The notes under the pieces are model-generated. The model worked only from the letters and a program-made list of their open reading frames with translations, was not told the origin of the DNA and ran no database searches. From positions 178,077 to 242,076 of the forward strand of contig NZ_LMDW01000018.1 in NCBI RefSeq assembly GCF_001425205.1: a DNA stretch of 64,000 nucleotides, written 5' to 3'. Made by a program: the position numbers and the translations under genes. Shown here piece by piece: positions 32,336 to 40,924 of the stretch (the stretch's first letter is position 1; the number at the start of each line of letters is the position of its first letter). Source of the stretch: Variovorax sp. Root411 (lineage in GTDB: Bacteria; Pseudomonadota; Gammaproteobacteria; Burkholderiales; Burkholderiaceae_C).

Positions 32336-33192
32336 TCGCGAATGGTCTGCTCGAGTTGTCGCGTGGAGCGATGCGTGCCGCGACGGATACATCGCTGCGT
32401 GAGGGTTGCGAACCAGCGCTCGACCTGATTGAGCCATGACGCCGAAGTCGGCGTGAAGTGCACGTGAATGCGCGGGTGGCGGATCAACCACGATTTGATC
32501 GACGCCGTCTTGTGTGTGCCGTAGTTGTCCATGACCAGGTGGATGTCCAACACCGCAGGCACACTGGCCTCGACGATTCGCAGGAATTGCAGGAACTCGC
32601 TGCTGCGGTGGCGACGATGCATCTCGCCGATGACCGATCCCGTGGCGATGTCCAAGGCCGCGAACAGCGTGGTCGTCCCATGGCGCTCGTAGTCATGGGT
32701 GCGCCGCTCGGGGATGCCAGGGGCGAGCGGCAGCAGGAGTTGCGTGCGGTCCAGGGCCTGGATCTGGCTCTTTTCGTCCACGCACAGCACCATCGCCATC
32801 AAGGGTGGATCCATGTAGAGGCCGACGATGTCGCGCACCTTCTCGACGAACATCGGATCGGTGGACAGTTTGAATGTCTCCTGGCGATGCGGCTGCAAGC
32901 CGAACGCGCGCCAGATGCGCGAGACGGCCGTCTGCGACAACCCTGTCGCACTCGCCATGGTGCGGGTGCTCCAGTGCGTCGCCCCGCGCGGCACGCTCTC
33001 CAGCGTCCTGGCAATCACGGCATCGACGCGGGCATCGTCAATCGTTCTTGGCGCGCCAGAGCGCGGCGCGTCAAGCAGGCCATCCAGGCGATGTTCGACG
33101 AACCGTGCTCGCCACTTGCTGACCATCTGCGGCGTGACGCGCTGGCGCGCGGCCACCACTTGGTTGTCGTTCCCATCGGCGCAGGCCAGCAC
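32323..33192 (-). pseudogene. IS630-family transposase remnant
   Basis: The DDE domain of an IS630-type transposase: catalytic residues in VLCVDEKSQIQ, LVMDNYGTHK and SWLNQVERWF, preceded by an HTH part (QMVSKWRARFVEHRLDGLLD). The frame has no good start: upstream codons continue back (LRRKTAQALAQRARIV) to the stop codon of the LysR gene without an ATG. The C-terminus ends abruptly at TRQLEQTIRE, where it meets the broken integrase, so the last 40 or so residues of the family are absent. Both sides being cut means this is a deletion junction and not a fresh insertion. Confidence 0.8.
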
Positions 33193-33303
33193 GATGCGCG
33201 CGCGCTGCGCCAGGGCCTGCGCTGTCTTGCGCCGCAGCGATACAACGACGAAGGCGTCGCCACACTGGTCTCGCGCAAGCGACGCCGGGGAAGCCGCGCA
33301 AGT

Positions 33304-34218
33304 TCAGCCGGGCGCACCTTCCCCGTGAAGCCGGACGATCAAGGAGCGCATCCAGGCGACGGCGGGATCCCGGTGATACCGGCCGTGCCAGAAAAGGTTG
33401 ATTGCAATCTCGGGCAGCTTGGCCGGATGGCGGACATAGGACAACCCGAACGGCTCGGCCAAGGCCTGGGCGAGCCGCTCGGGGACCGTTGCCACCAGGT
33501 CGGAGTCGTGCAGGATGTGGCCGACCGCCACGTAGTGCGGCACGGTCAGGACGACCTTGCGAACAATCTTCTTGCGGCTGAGAAGTTCGTCCGCCTTGCC
33601 GTGGCCGGTTCCCTCCGAGATCACGACCACGTGGTCGGCCTGCGAGAACTCGCCCAGGGAGATCTGCCGCTTGTCCAGCGCATGGCCGCGGCGAAACATG
33701 CAGACGTAGTGCTGCTTGAACAGCCGCCGCTGGAAATAACCGCTCTTGAGCTGCGGCAGCAAGCCGATGGCCAGGGTGACGTGGCCGGATTCCATCTCGT
33801 CCTGAAGATTGACCGCCGTGTTGCGAACGGTGCTGAGCGAGACCCCCGGAGCAACGCGCGCCAGCTCCTTCATCAATTTGGGCAGGAAATAGATCTCCCC
33901 GATGTCGGTCATGCCGATGGTGAAGGCGCGCGTCGACGTGGCCGGGTCGAACGAGCTCCGCTGATTGATCGCGGCATGGATCGTTTGCAGGGCGCTCGCG
34001 GTCGGCGCGGCCAGCTGCTCGGCGAAGGGGGTCGGCTCCATGCCCTTCGGGGTTCGAAGGAACAAGGGGTCGTCGGTCAGCTTGCGCAGGCGCGCCAGCG
34101 CGTTGCTCACCCCCGGCTGGGAAAGGCCGAGATTGGCCGCCACCTTCGACACCCGTCGATCGATGAGCAACTGGTTGAACACAACCAGCAGGTTGAGGTC
34201 GATGTCCTTGAGCTCCAC
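33304..34218 (-). CDS. nagR: LysR-family regulator, NagR/NahR-like
   Basis: 304 residues from a GTG at 34218, chosen because the family begins with E-L-x-D-x-D-L-N-L-L and GGGAG lies about 6 bp upstream; an ATG at 34260 would add 14 residues. HTH: VSKVAANLGLSQPGVSNALA. The effector domain has the features of NahR/NagR salicylate-responsive activators (TPFAEQLAAP, FTIGMTDIGEIYFLP, YVCMFRRGHAL). It is divergent from the salicylate 5-hydroxylase genes, which it is expected to activate in response to salicylate or a related acid. The shared 130-bp intergenic region should contain its binding site, but I could not fix the motif by eye. Confidence 0.87.
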   Translation of the reverse strand: MELKDIDLNLLVVFNQLLIDRRVSKVAANLGLSQPGVSNALARLRKLTDDPLFLRTPKGMEPTPFAEQLAAPTASALQTIHAAINQRSSFDPATSTRAFTIGMTDIGEIYFLPKLMKELARVAPGVSLSTVRNTAVNLQDEMESGHVTLAIGLLPQLKSGYFQRRLFKQHYVCMFRRGHALDKRQISLGEFSQADHVVVISEGTGHGKADELLSRKKIVRKVVLTVPHYVAVGHILHDSDLVATVPERLAQALAEPFGLSYVRHPAKLPEIAINLFWHGRYHRDPAVAWMRSLIVRLHGEGAPG

Positions 34219-34345
34219 GGCCGGCTCCCATTCGCCAAATCTATATGAACTATTCGGCACATTCTATTGAACGATGGGACTGAAATATCGATCATTGCCG
34301 GACCACGAGATACAGGCCTTGCGACACGGCCGACAGGAGACAAAC

Positions 34346-35611
34346 ATGGATGACACATCAGCCGTCTTTCCGCAGCAGATCCACTGGGAAGACAAAGGGA
34401 CCAGCCGCATCCCTTTCATGGCCTACACCGAGGCCGATCAGCACCGGCGTGAGCTCGAGCGCCTTTTCTACCGGGGCCACTGGTGCTACGTGGGCCTGGA
34501 GGCTGAGGTTCCGGAGGTTGGCGATTTCAAGCGCACGGTGGTCGGCGAGCGCTCGGTGATCATGGTCCGGGATGCCGAGGGCTCCATCAGCGTCGTGGAA
34601 AACGTGTGCGCGCACCGGGGCATGCAGTTCTGCCGCGAGCGGCACGGCAACCGCAAGACCAGCGGGTTCACCTGCCCGTATCACCAGTGGAACTACTCGC
34701 TCGGCGGCGACCTGCAGGGCGTGCCCTTTCGCCGCGGCGTCAAGCAGGACGGCAAGGTCAACGGCGGGATGCCGGCCGATTTCAAGCCGGCCGATCACGG
34801 CCTCAACAAGCTGAAGGTCGCCACGCGCGGCGGCGTTGTGTTTGCGTCGTTCGATGCGGAGGTGGAATCGCTCGAGGACTTCATGGGCCCGGAGATCCTG
34901 GGCTACTTCGACCGGCTGTTCAACGGCCGGAAGCTGACGATTCTTGGGTACAACCGCCAGCGCATTCCCGGCAACTGGAAGCTGATGCAGGAGAACATCA
35001 AGGACCCGTACCACCCGGGCCTGCTGCATACGTGGTTCGTCACCTTCGGGCTCTGGCGTGCGGACAACAAGTCGCAACTCAAGATGGATCAGCACCACCG
35101 GCATGCCGCCATGATTTCAACGCGTGGTGCGAGCGGCAAGGCCGACGAGGTCACCCAGGTGTCCAGCTTCAAGGAAAGCATGCAGCTCAACGACCCGCGC
35201 TTCCTGGACATCGCGCCCGAGCCCTGGTGGGGCGGTCCGACGGCTGTGATGATGACGCTCTTCCCGAGCGTGATCTTCCAGCAGCAGGTCAACAGCGTTT
35301 CGACACGCCACATCCAGCCGAGCGGCCCCGGCGCCTTCGATTTCGTATGGACCCATTTCGGATTCGAGGACGACAGCAAAGAGATGACGCAGCGCCGGCT
35401 GCGCCAGGCCAATCTTTTCGGGCCCGCCGGCTTCGTATCGGCGGACGACGGAGAAGTGATCGAGCTTTCGCAGAAAGGATTCGAACAGAAGCCTTTCCAC
35501 CGCACGCTCGCCGAGCTCGGCGGACGCGAAGTCGGCGACACGGACCACATGGTCACCGAGACCCTGATACGGGGCATGTACGAGTACTGGCGCAAGGTCA
35601 TGGAGGCTTGA
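34346..35611 (+). CDS. nagG: Salicylate 5-hydroxylase, large oxygenase subunit
   Basis: 421 residues from ATG 34346 with AGGAGA upstream. The Rieske cluster ligands are Cys88-x-His90 (CAHRG) and Cys110-x2-His113 (CPYH). The mononuclear iron site is in the ENIKDPYHPGLLH region. Long stretches read like NagG of the Ralstonia U2 naphthalene/salicylate pathway, for example QRIPGNWKLMQENIKDPYHP and FGPAGFVSADDGEVIE, which separates it from ring-cis-dioxygenases and from anthranilate or benzoate enzymes. Reaction: salicylate to gentisate with NADH and O2. It is first in the operon with the small subunit, ferredoxin and reductase directly downstream. A substituted salicylate or related 2-hydroxybenzoate could also be the substrate. 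Confidence 0.93.
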   Translation: MDDTSAVFPQQIHWEDKGTSRIPFMAYTEADQHRRELERLFYRGHWCYVGLEAEVPEVGDFKRTVVGERSVIMVRDAEGSISVVENVCAHRGMQFCRERHGNRKTSGFTCPYHQWNYSLGGDLQGVPFRRGVKQDGKVNGGMPADFKPADHGLNKLKVATRGGVVFASFDAEVESLEDFMGPEILGYFDRLFNGRKLTILGYNRQRIPGNWKLMQENIKDPYHPGLLHTWFVTFGLWRADNKSQLKMDQHHRHAAMISTRGASGKADEVTQVSSFKESMQLNDPRFLDIAPEPWWGGPTAVMMTLFPSVIFQQQVNSVSTRHIQPSGPGAFDFVWTHFGFEDDSKEMTQRRLRQANLFGPAGFVSADDGEVIELSQKGFEQKPFHRTLAELGGREVGDTDHMVTETLIRGMYEYWRKVMEA

Positions 35612-35612
35612 G

Positions 35613-36083
35613 ATGACCTTTCAGGACTACTTCGACTTGACCCAGCTCTACGCCCGCTACGCCCAGGCCGTCAGCTCCGGCGAATGGGAACTCTGGCCGG
35701 AATTCTTCACGGACGATTGCAGCTACCGCCTGCAACCGCGCGAGAACTACGACCGCGGCTTTCCGCTCGCGACGCTGTCGTTCGAGAGCAAGGGAATGCT
35801 GAAGGACCGCGTCTACGGCATTCGCGAGACCTTGTTCCACGACCCGTACTACCAGCGCCACGTGGTCGGGACGCCACTCGTCCTGAAGGCCGAGGCGGAC
35901 CGTTTCGAGTGCGAGGGCAACTATGCGGTGTTCCGCACCAAGCTGTCCGAACTCTCGAGCGTCTTCAGCGTGGGGCGCTACATCGACGTCGTCGTGCGCA
36001 CCGGGGAGGGACTGAAGTTCGCCTCGCGCCAGGTCATCTACGACAGCGAAATGATCCCCAACTCCGTCATCTATCCCCTTTGA
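35613..36083 (+). CDS. nagH: Salicylate 5-hydroxylase, small oxygenase subunit
   Basis: 156 residues, starting two bases after the large subunit stop. It has the SnoaL/NTF2-like cone fold of ring-hydroxylating dioxygenase beta subunits: FFTDDCSYRLQPRENYDRGF, and a C-terminal strand pair SVGRYIDVVVRTGEGLKF and RQVIYDSEMI. It has no cofactor and forms the alpha3-beta3 oxygenase with the large subunit. Length and position match NagH. Confidence 0.92.
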   Translation: MTFQDYFDLTQLYARYAQAVSSGEWELWPEFFTDDCSYRLQPRENYDRGFPLATLSFESKGMLKDRVYGIRETLFHDPYYQRHVVGTPLVLKAEADRFECEGNYAVFRTKLSELSSVFSVGRYIDVVVRTGEGLKFASRQVIYDSEMIPNSVIYPL

Positions 36084-36091
36084 AGCCAGCC

Positions 36092-36409
36092 ATGAGCGAT
36101 TTCCAATGGACCGACGCCGCACCCGTCGACGAGGTGCCCACCGACGATGTCGTCGGCATGCTGGTCGGCGGGCGCGACATCGCGCTGTACAACGTGGACG
36201 GCCAGATCTACGCGACCGACAACGTGTGCACCCACGGCCATGCACGCCTGTGCGAGGGCTTCCTGGAAGGGCACGAGATCGAGTGCCCGCTGCACCAGGG
36301 CAAGTTCGACGTGCGCGACGGAAGGCCGACCTGCGCTCCCGTGACCGAGGCGATTCGCTCGTACCCCGTGAAGATCGACGCGGGCCGCGTGTTTCTCTCG
36401 CTGGACTGA
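36092..36409 (+). CDS. nagAb: Rieske [2Fe-2S] ferredoxin
   Basis: 105 residues from ATG 36092. Cluster ligands are in CTHGHARLCEG (C-x-H) and CPLHQGKFD (C-x2-H), the standard Rieske ferredoxin pair of three-component dioxygenases. It carries electrons from the reductase encoded next (start 4 bp downstream) to the oxygenase. In the Ralstonia U2 nag cluster the equivalent protein is NagAb and is shared with naphthalene dioxygenase; here it is inside the salicylate 5-hydroxylase operon. Confidence 0.9.
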   Translation: MSDFQWTDAAPVDEVPTDDVVGMLVGGRDIALYNVDGQIYATDNVCTHGHARLCEGFLEGHEIECPLHQGKFDVRDGRPTCAPVTEAIRSYPVKIDAGRVFLSLD

Positions 36410-36413
36410 ACCC

Positions 36414-37631
36414 GTGAACGCCGAAACCATCGTCATCGTGGGGGCCGGTCAAGCCGGCGGCTGGGCCGCGCAAACGCTGCGCAGCGAGGGTTTCGCGGGC
36501 CGCGTGGTCCTGATCGGCGACGAGCCCCATCGTCCCTATGAACGCCCGCCGCTGTCCAAGGCGGTGCTCTCCGGAGATGCGCATGCGGACACCACGCATC
36601 TACTGAAATTGGAAGCTTTCGATGCGCTCGGCATCGACTGGCGGCCGAACGTCGGCGCGACCTTCATCGACAGGGCTGCGAAGAAGCTTCGCCTCACGCG
36701 TGGAGCGGACGTTGCATATGACAAGCTGATCCTCTGCAACGGCGGACGGGCGCGCCGGCTGAATATCCCGGGCGCGGATCTGCCCGGCGTCTTCGTCTTG
36801 CGCAGCATCGAGGATGCGGCGGCGCTTGGCGCCGCGCTCTCTCCCGGCAAGCGGCTGCTTGTCGTCGGAGGCGGCTGGATCGGACTCGAAGTGGCCGCAA
36901 CGGCCAGGAAGAAGGGCCTGGACGTGACCGTCGTGGAAGCGATGGGCCGGCTGTGCGAGCGCACCGTTCCGCCGGAAATTTCCGACTACCTCCTGCAGCT
37001 TCACACCTCCCAGGGCGTCGATGTCCGGCTCGGCACGGGAATCGAGCGCCTGGCGGAGGGCGCGCGAGGCGGCCTGGCGGCCTCGTTCGGCGACGGGCGC
37101 GAGCTCGAGTGCGACGTGGTGCTCATCGGTGTCGGCCTGATTCCCAACGACGAACTCGCACGCGAGGCAGGCCTGGCTTGCGATGGCGGCGTGCTGGTCG
37201 ATTCGCAATGCCGCTCATCGGATCCCGACATTCTTGCCGCGGGCGACGTGGCCACATGGCATTGCGAATGGGCGGGCCGGCGGATGCGGCTCGAGTCCTG
37301 GCAGAACGCCCAGGAGCAAGGCATCGCCGCCGCGCGCGCCGCGCTCGGCACAGCGGTGAATCATCAGCCGCTGCCCTGGTTCTGGTCGGACCAGTACGAC
37401 GTCAACCTCCAGATCTACGGCATGCCCACGCCCGCGCACCGCGTGGTCGTGCGCGGCGACCGGAGCTCCAACAGCTTCGTGATGTTCTTCCTCGACGCCG
37501 ACAAGGTCGTTGCGGCGCTGGGGCCCAACGCCGCGCGCGATCTGCGCTTTGCGCGGCGCCTGATCGAGCGCCGCACCAGCGTCGACGCGGCGCAGCTCGC
37601 CGACCTCCAAGTGCCGCTCGCCAAACTTTGA
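36414..37631 (+). CDS. Ferredoxin reductase, glutathione-reductase type
   Basis: 405 residues from a GTG at 36414. FAD-binding IVIVGAGQAGGWAAQTLR at the N-terminus, NAD-binding LLVVGGGWIGLEVAATARK near residue 145, and the FAD motif DILAAGDVATW near 275. This is a two-dinucleotide BphA4/RedA-type reductase. It is unlike NagAa of Ralstonia U2, which is a plant-type [2Fe-2S] flavoprotein, so the electron chain of this hydroxylase has been assembled differently. Passes electrons from NADH to the Rieske ferredoxin encoded 4 bp upstream. Confidence 0.9.
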   Translation: MNAETIVIVGAGQAGGWAAQTLRSEGFAGRVVLIGDEPHRPYERPPLSKAVLSGDAHADTTHLLKLEAFDALGIDWRPNVGATFIDRAAKKLRLTRGADVAYDKLILCNGGRARRLNIPGADLPGVFVLRSIEDAAALGAALSPGKRLLVVGGGWIGLEVAATARKKGLDVTVVEAMGRLCERTVPPEISDYLLQLHTSQGVDVRLGTGIERLAEGARGGLAASFGDGRELECDVVLIGVGLIPNDELAREAGLACDGGVLVDSQCRSSDPDILAAGDVATWHCEWAGRRMRLESWQNAQEQGIAAARAALGTAVNHQPLPWFWSDQYDVNLQIYGMPTPAHRVVVRGDRSSNSFVMFFLDADKVVAALGPNAARDLRFARRLIERRTSVDAAQLADLQVPLAKL

Positions 37632-37681
37632 AATAGCTCCGCGCACGAGTCCGCTTTCCAAACTCCATCACCTCCCACACC

Positions 37682-38386
37682 ATGACCACCACTTATCTCT
37701 GGACTCCTGCTGCTGTTCCATCCCTGCCGGTGCGCGGCAAGACGGAGCGTTTGCCCGTCAACCGGCTGTTCTTCGTCGGCCGCAACTACCACGCCCACGC
37801 GGTCGAGATGGGACGGCCGGTCGACAAGGCGGTGGAGGTGCCGTTCTATTTCACCAAGAGCCTGCCGACGCTGGTGGAATCCGGCGCCACGGTGGCCTAT
37901 CCACCCGAGACGAAGAACTACCACTTCGAGATGGAGCTGGTACTTGTGGTCGGTGCGCCCGGCTTTCGCGTCAGCCGCGCCGACGCGCACAAGCTGATCT
38001 ACGGGTACGCCTGCGGCCTGGACATGACGCGGCGCGACCTGCAGCTGGTGGCCCGCGAGAAGGGCCGGCCCTGGGACCTCGGCAAGGACGTGGAGCAGTC
38101 GTCGGTGGTGTCCGAGGTCGTTCCCATGGCCGGCACGGTGCTCGAGCAGGGCGCGCTGGCGCTGAGCGTGAACGGCCAGGAGCGCCAGCGCTCCGATCTT
38201 TCCAAGCTGATCTGGAACATCCCAGAGCTGATCGAGGACCTTTCGAAGTTCTACCACCTGCAGCCTGGCGATCTGATCTTCACCGGCACGCCCGAAGGCG
38301 TGGGCGCGCTCCAGCCCGGCGATCGCATCGAAGGCAGCGTTGCCGGCGTGGGCGAGATCACGCTCACGGTCGGCCCCGCCGAGTGA
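37682..38386 (+). CDS. nagK: Fumarylpyruvate hydrolase (FAH family)
   Basis: 234 residues. The FAH fold signatures are RLFFVGRNYHAHA-like (read as NRLFFVGRNYHAHAVEMGRP in part), a metal site FEMELVLVVG and a C-terminal GDLIFTGTPEGVGALQPGD. The size and the G-R-N-Y-x-x-H-A-x-E-M-G start are those of NagK-type fumarylpyruvate hydrolases. Reaction: fumarylpyruvate to fumarate and pyruvate, the last step of the gentisate pathway. It lies 50 bp after the reductase and 95 bp before gentisate dioxygenase. No maleylpyruvate isomerase gene lies beside it. Confidence 0.88.
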   Translation: MTTTYLWTPAAVPSLPVRGKTERLPVNRLFFVGRNYHAHAVEMGRPVDKAVEVPFYFTKSLPTLVESGATVAYPPETKNYHFEMELVLVVGAPGFRVSRADAHKLIYGYACGLDMTRRDLQLVAREKGRPWDLGKDVEQSSVVSEVVPMAGTVLEQGALALSVNGQERQRSDLSKLIWNIPELIEDLSKFYHLQPGDLIFTGTPEGVGALQPGDRIEGSVAGVGEITLTVGPAE

Positions 38387-38481
38387 AGCGCAAGCCAACG
38401 CGGCGCTTCTCCCCGTAAACGATACGGCGACAGACGCGCCATGCGAGCGCTCGTTGCAGCGGTCCCCACGAAGGAACTTCC

Positions 38482-39618
38482 ATGACAGTCGACACCGTAC
38501 CCTCCCCCGTGCGCCTGAAGGCCGTCGCGGGTCCGGGCCAACCCGAACCCAGCCTCGCGCTCGAGCAGCTCTACCGGGGCTTCGAAAGCGAGCTGCTCGT
38601 TCCGCTGTGGACAGAAATCGGCGACCTGATGCCGCGGCACCCGCGCAGCAAGGCAGTGCCCCATCTTTGGCGCTGGGATCGCCTGGTCGAACTGGCCAGC
38701 GAGGCCGGGCGCATCGTGCCCGTGGGCCGCGGCGGCGAGCGGCGCGCCATCGCGCTGGCCAATCCGGCGCTCGGCGGCCGGCCGTTTGCCACGCCCACGC
38801 TGTGGGCTGCTATCCAGTACCTGATGCCGGGCGAGGATGCACCGGAGCATCGCCACACGCAGCACGCGTTCCGCTTCGTGGTGGAGGGCGAAGGCGTGTG
38901 GACCGTGGTCAACGGCGACCCGGTGCGAATGTCGCGCGGCGACTTCCTGCCGCAGGCCGGATGGAACTGGCATTCCCATCACAACGCGGCCAGTGCGCCG
39001 ATGGCCTGGATCGATGGACTGGACATTCCGTTCTCGTACTACACGGAGTCGCAGTTCTTCGAGTTCGGGCGCGAGCGCGTCAGCACGGCCGAGAAGGCCA
39101 CGCCGGAGCGCTCGCGCTCGGAGCGCCTGTGGGGCCACCCGGGCTTGCGTCCGCTGTCGCAGCCGGAGGCGCCGGCCGCGACGCCGCTGCTGGCCTACCG
39201 CTGGGTCGATACCGACCGTGCCCTGGCCGACCAGCTCGCGCTGGAGGACGAGGGCCATGCCGCCACACTGAGCCCGGGCCACGCGGCGGTTCGCTTCACG
39301 AATCCGAGCAACGGGCGCGACGTGCTGCCCACCATCCGCACCGAGATGCACCGCATCAGAAAGGGGGCGAGCACCCTGGTGCAGCGCGAGGTCGGGTCAT
39401 CGGTCTACCAGGTGTTCGAGGGCAGCGGCACGGTGAAGGTGGGCGAGCAGCAATGGAGCGTCAAGCGCGGCGACATGTTCGTCGTGCCGTCGTGGCAGCC
39501 CTTCGCGGCCCACTGCGACGCGGACAGCCCTGCAGCGCTCGACCTTTTCCGCTTCAGCGACGGGCCGATCTTCGAAGCGCTGCACGCGCACCGAACGCAT
39601 ACAGGCGAACTGGCGTAG
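38482..39618 (+). CDS. nagI: Gentisate 1,2-dioxygenase
   Basis: 378 residues with AAGGAACTTCC before the ATG. A bicupin: the N-terminal cupin carries HRHTQHAFRFVVEGEG (iron-binding histidines), with a third ligand in the WNWHSHHN segment; the C-terminal cupin has KVGEQQWSVKRGDMFVVPSW and lacks a full metal site, as usual. WRWD-type residues near the N-terminus (HLWRWDRLVELASEAGRI in part) are typical of gentisate dioxygenases. It cleaves gentisate between C1 and C2 to maleylpyruvate. In this operon it follows fumarylpyruvate hydrolase and precedes the ABC transporter. Confidence 0.92.
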   Translation: MTVDTVPSPVRLKAVAGPGQPEPSLALEQLYRGFESELLVPLWTEIGDLMPRHPRSKAVPHLWRWDRLVELASEAGRIVPVGRGGERRAIALANPALGGRPFATPTLWAAIQYLMPGEDAPEHRHTQHAFRFVVEGEGVWTVVNGDPVRMSRGDFLPQAGWNWHSHHNAASAPMAWIDGLDIPFSYYTESQFFEFGRERVSTAEKATPERSRSERLWGHPGLRPLSQPEAPAATPLLAYRWVDTDRALADQLALEDEGHAATLSPGHAAVRFTNPSNGRDVLPTIRTEMHRIRKGASTLVQREVGSSVYQVFEGSGTVKVGEQQWSVKRGDMFVVPSWQPFAAHCDADSPAALDLFRFSDGPIFEALHAHRTHTGELA

Positions 39619-39741
39619 CCGTCCGCAGCTCACTGTTTTTCGGATTTCAGCGCCCGTTCAAGCCGATGGCCGTCGCGCCGTTGTGCACGGCCGCGTGTCA
39701 CTTTCGCGCTTTTTTTATTCCAAACCAACTCGAGACAAGAC

Positions 39742-40920
39742 ATGACGATACCCACTCCCTCTCTCCGCCGCACCGGCCTGGTTCTGGCCGCCTTCGCCTG
39801 CTCGGGCGCCAGCCATCTCGCGGCGGCCGCCACCATCGGCATCATGGCACCGCTGTCGGGCCCCGTCGCGATCGTCGGCCAGGACCAGGTCGACGGCTTC
39901 ATGCTTGCGGTCGAGCAGTTCGGCGGCAAGCTGGGCGGGCAACCGGCCACGGTGCTCAAGGAAGACGACCAGCTCAAGCCGGAGATCGGGAGCCAGATCG
40001 TGCGCAAGTTCATCGACAAGGACAAGGTCGACGCCATCGTTGGCTTAAGTTTTTCCAACGTCATGATGGCCAGCCTGCCGCGCATCGCGGAGTCCGGTGT
40101 CGTCGCTATTGCCACCAACTCCGGGCCATCGCCGCTGGCCGGCGCCGGTTGCAAACCGAACGTGTTCTCGACCGCCTGGCAGAACGACGGCGCCGCCGAA
40201 GCCATGGGCAAGTTCGCGCAGGACAAGGGCGTGAAGAAGGTCTACCTGATGGCCCCGAACTATCAGGCCGGCAAGGACATGCTGACCGGCTTCAAACGCT
40301 ACTTCAAGGGCCAGATCGTCGAAGAGGTCTACACCCAGGTCAACCAGCCCGACTATTCCGCCGAACTCGCGCAGCTGCAGGCCGCCAAGCCCGATGCCGT
40401 CTTCGTGTTCTATCCCGGCGGCATGGGCGTGAACTTCATCAAGCAGATGGCGCAGGCGGGCCTGATGGGCAAGCTGCCGCTCTATTCGGTCTTCACGGTC
40501 GACGGGACCACGCTGCCCGCATTGCGCGATGCCGCCGTGGGCAGCATCAGCGGCGCCATGTGGGACGCAGCGCTGGACGCGCCCGAGAGCAAGAAGTTCG
40601 TGGCCGATTTCGAGGCCAAGTACAAGCGCACGCCCAGCGAGTACGCCGCAACGGCCTACGACGCGGCGAGCATCCTGAACATCGCGCTCGGCAAGGCCAA
40701 GGGCGGGGACAACAAGGCGCTGGCAGCCGCTGTCAAGGCCGCGGGCAGCGAAGTGAAATCGGTGCGGGGACCCTTCGCCTTCAACAACAACAACCTGCCG
40801 GTGCAGAACTACTACGCGTTCGAGACCGTGAAGAACGGCAGCAGCGTCACCGGCAAGCTGCTGGCGACGCCGCTGCCGAAGCAGGTCGACGCCTATCACG
40901 CGCAATGCGCGCTGAAGTAA
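39742..40920 (+). CDS. Liv-type ABC transporter substrate-binding protein
   Basis: 392 residues with a signal peptide (RTGLVLAAFACSGASHLAAAA). Type I periplasmic binding fold: IGIMAPLSGPVAIVGQDQVD, the central VKKVYLMAPNYQAGKDML and FVFYPGGMGVNFIKQM. HAAT/Liv family members near aromatic catabolic genes typically bind aromatic acids. It is followed 4 bp later by the permease genes, so it belongs to a complete importer, probably for salicylate or gentisate-like acids. A close paralogue is encoded at 57793-58962. Confidence 0.88.
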   Translation: MTIPTPSLRRTGLVLAAFACSGASHLAAAATIGIMAPLSGPVAIVGQDQVDGFMLAVEQFGGKLGGQPATVLKEDDQLKPEIGSQIVRKFIDKDKVDAIVGLSFSNVMMASLPRIAESGVVAIATNSGPSPLAGAGCKPNVFSTAWQNDGAAEAMGKFAQDKGVKKVYLMAPNYQAGKDMLTGFKRYFKGQIVEEVYTQVNQPDYSAELAQLQAAKPDAVFVFYPGGMGVNFIKQMAQAGLMGKLPLYSVFTVDGTTLPALRDAAVGSISGAMWDAALDAPESKKFVADFEAKYKRTPSEYAATAYDAASILNIALGKAKGGDNKALAAAVKAAGSEVKSVRGPFAFNNNNLPVQNYYAFETVKNGSSVTGKLLATPLPKQVDAYHAQCALK

Positions 40921-40924
40921 TCCC

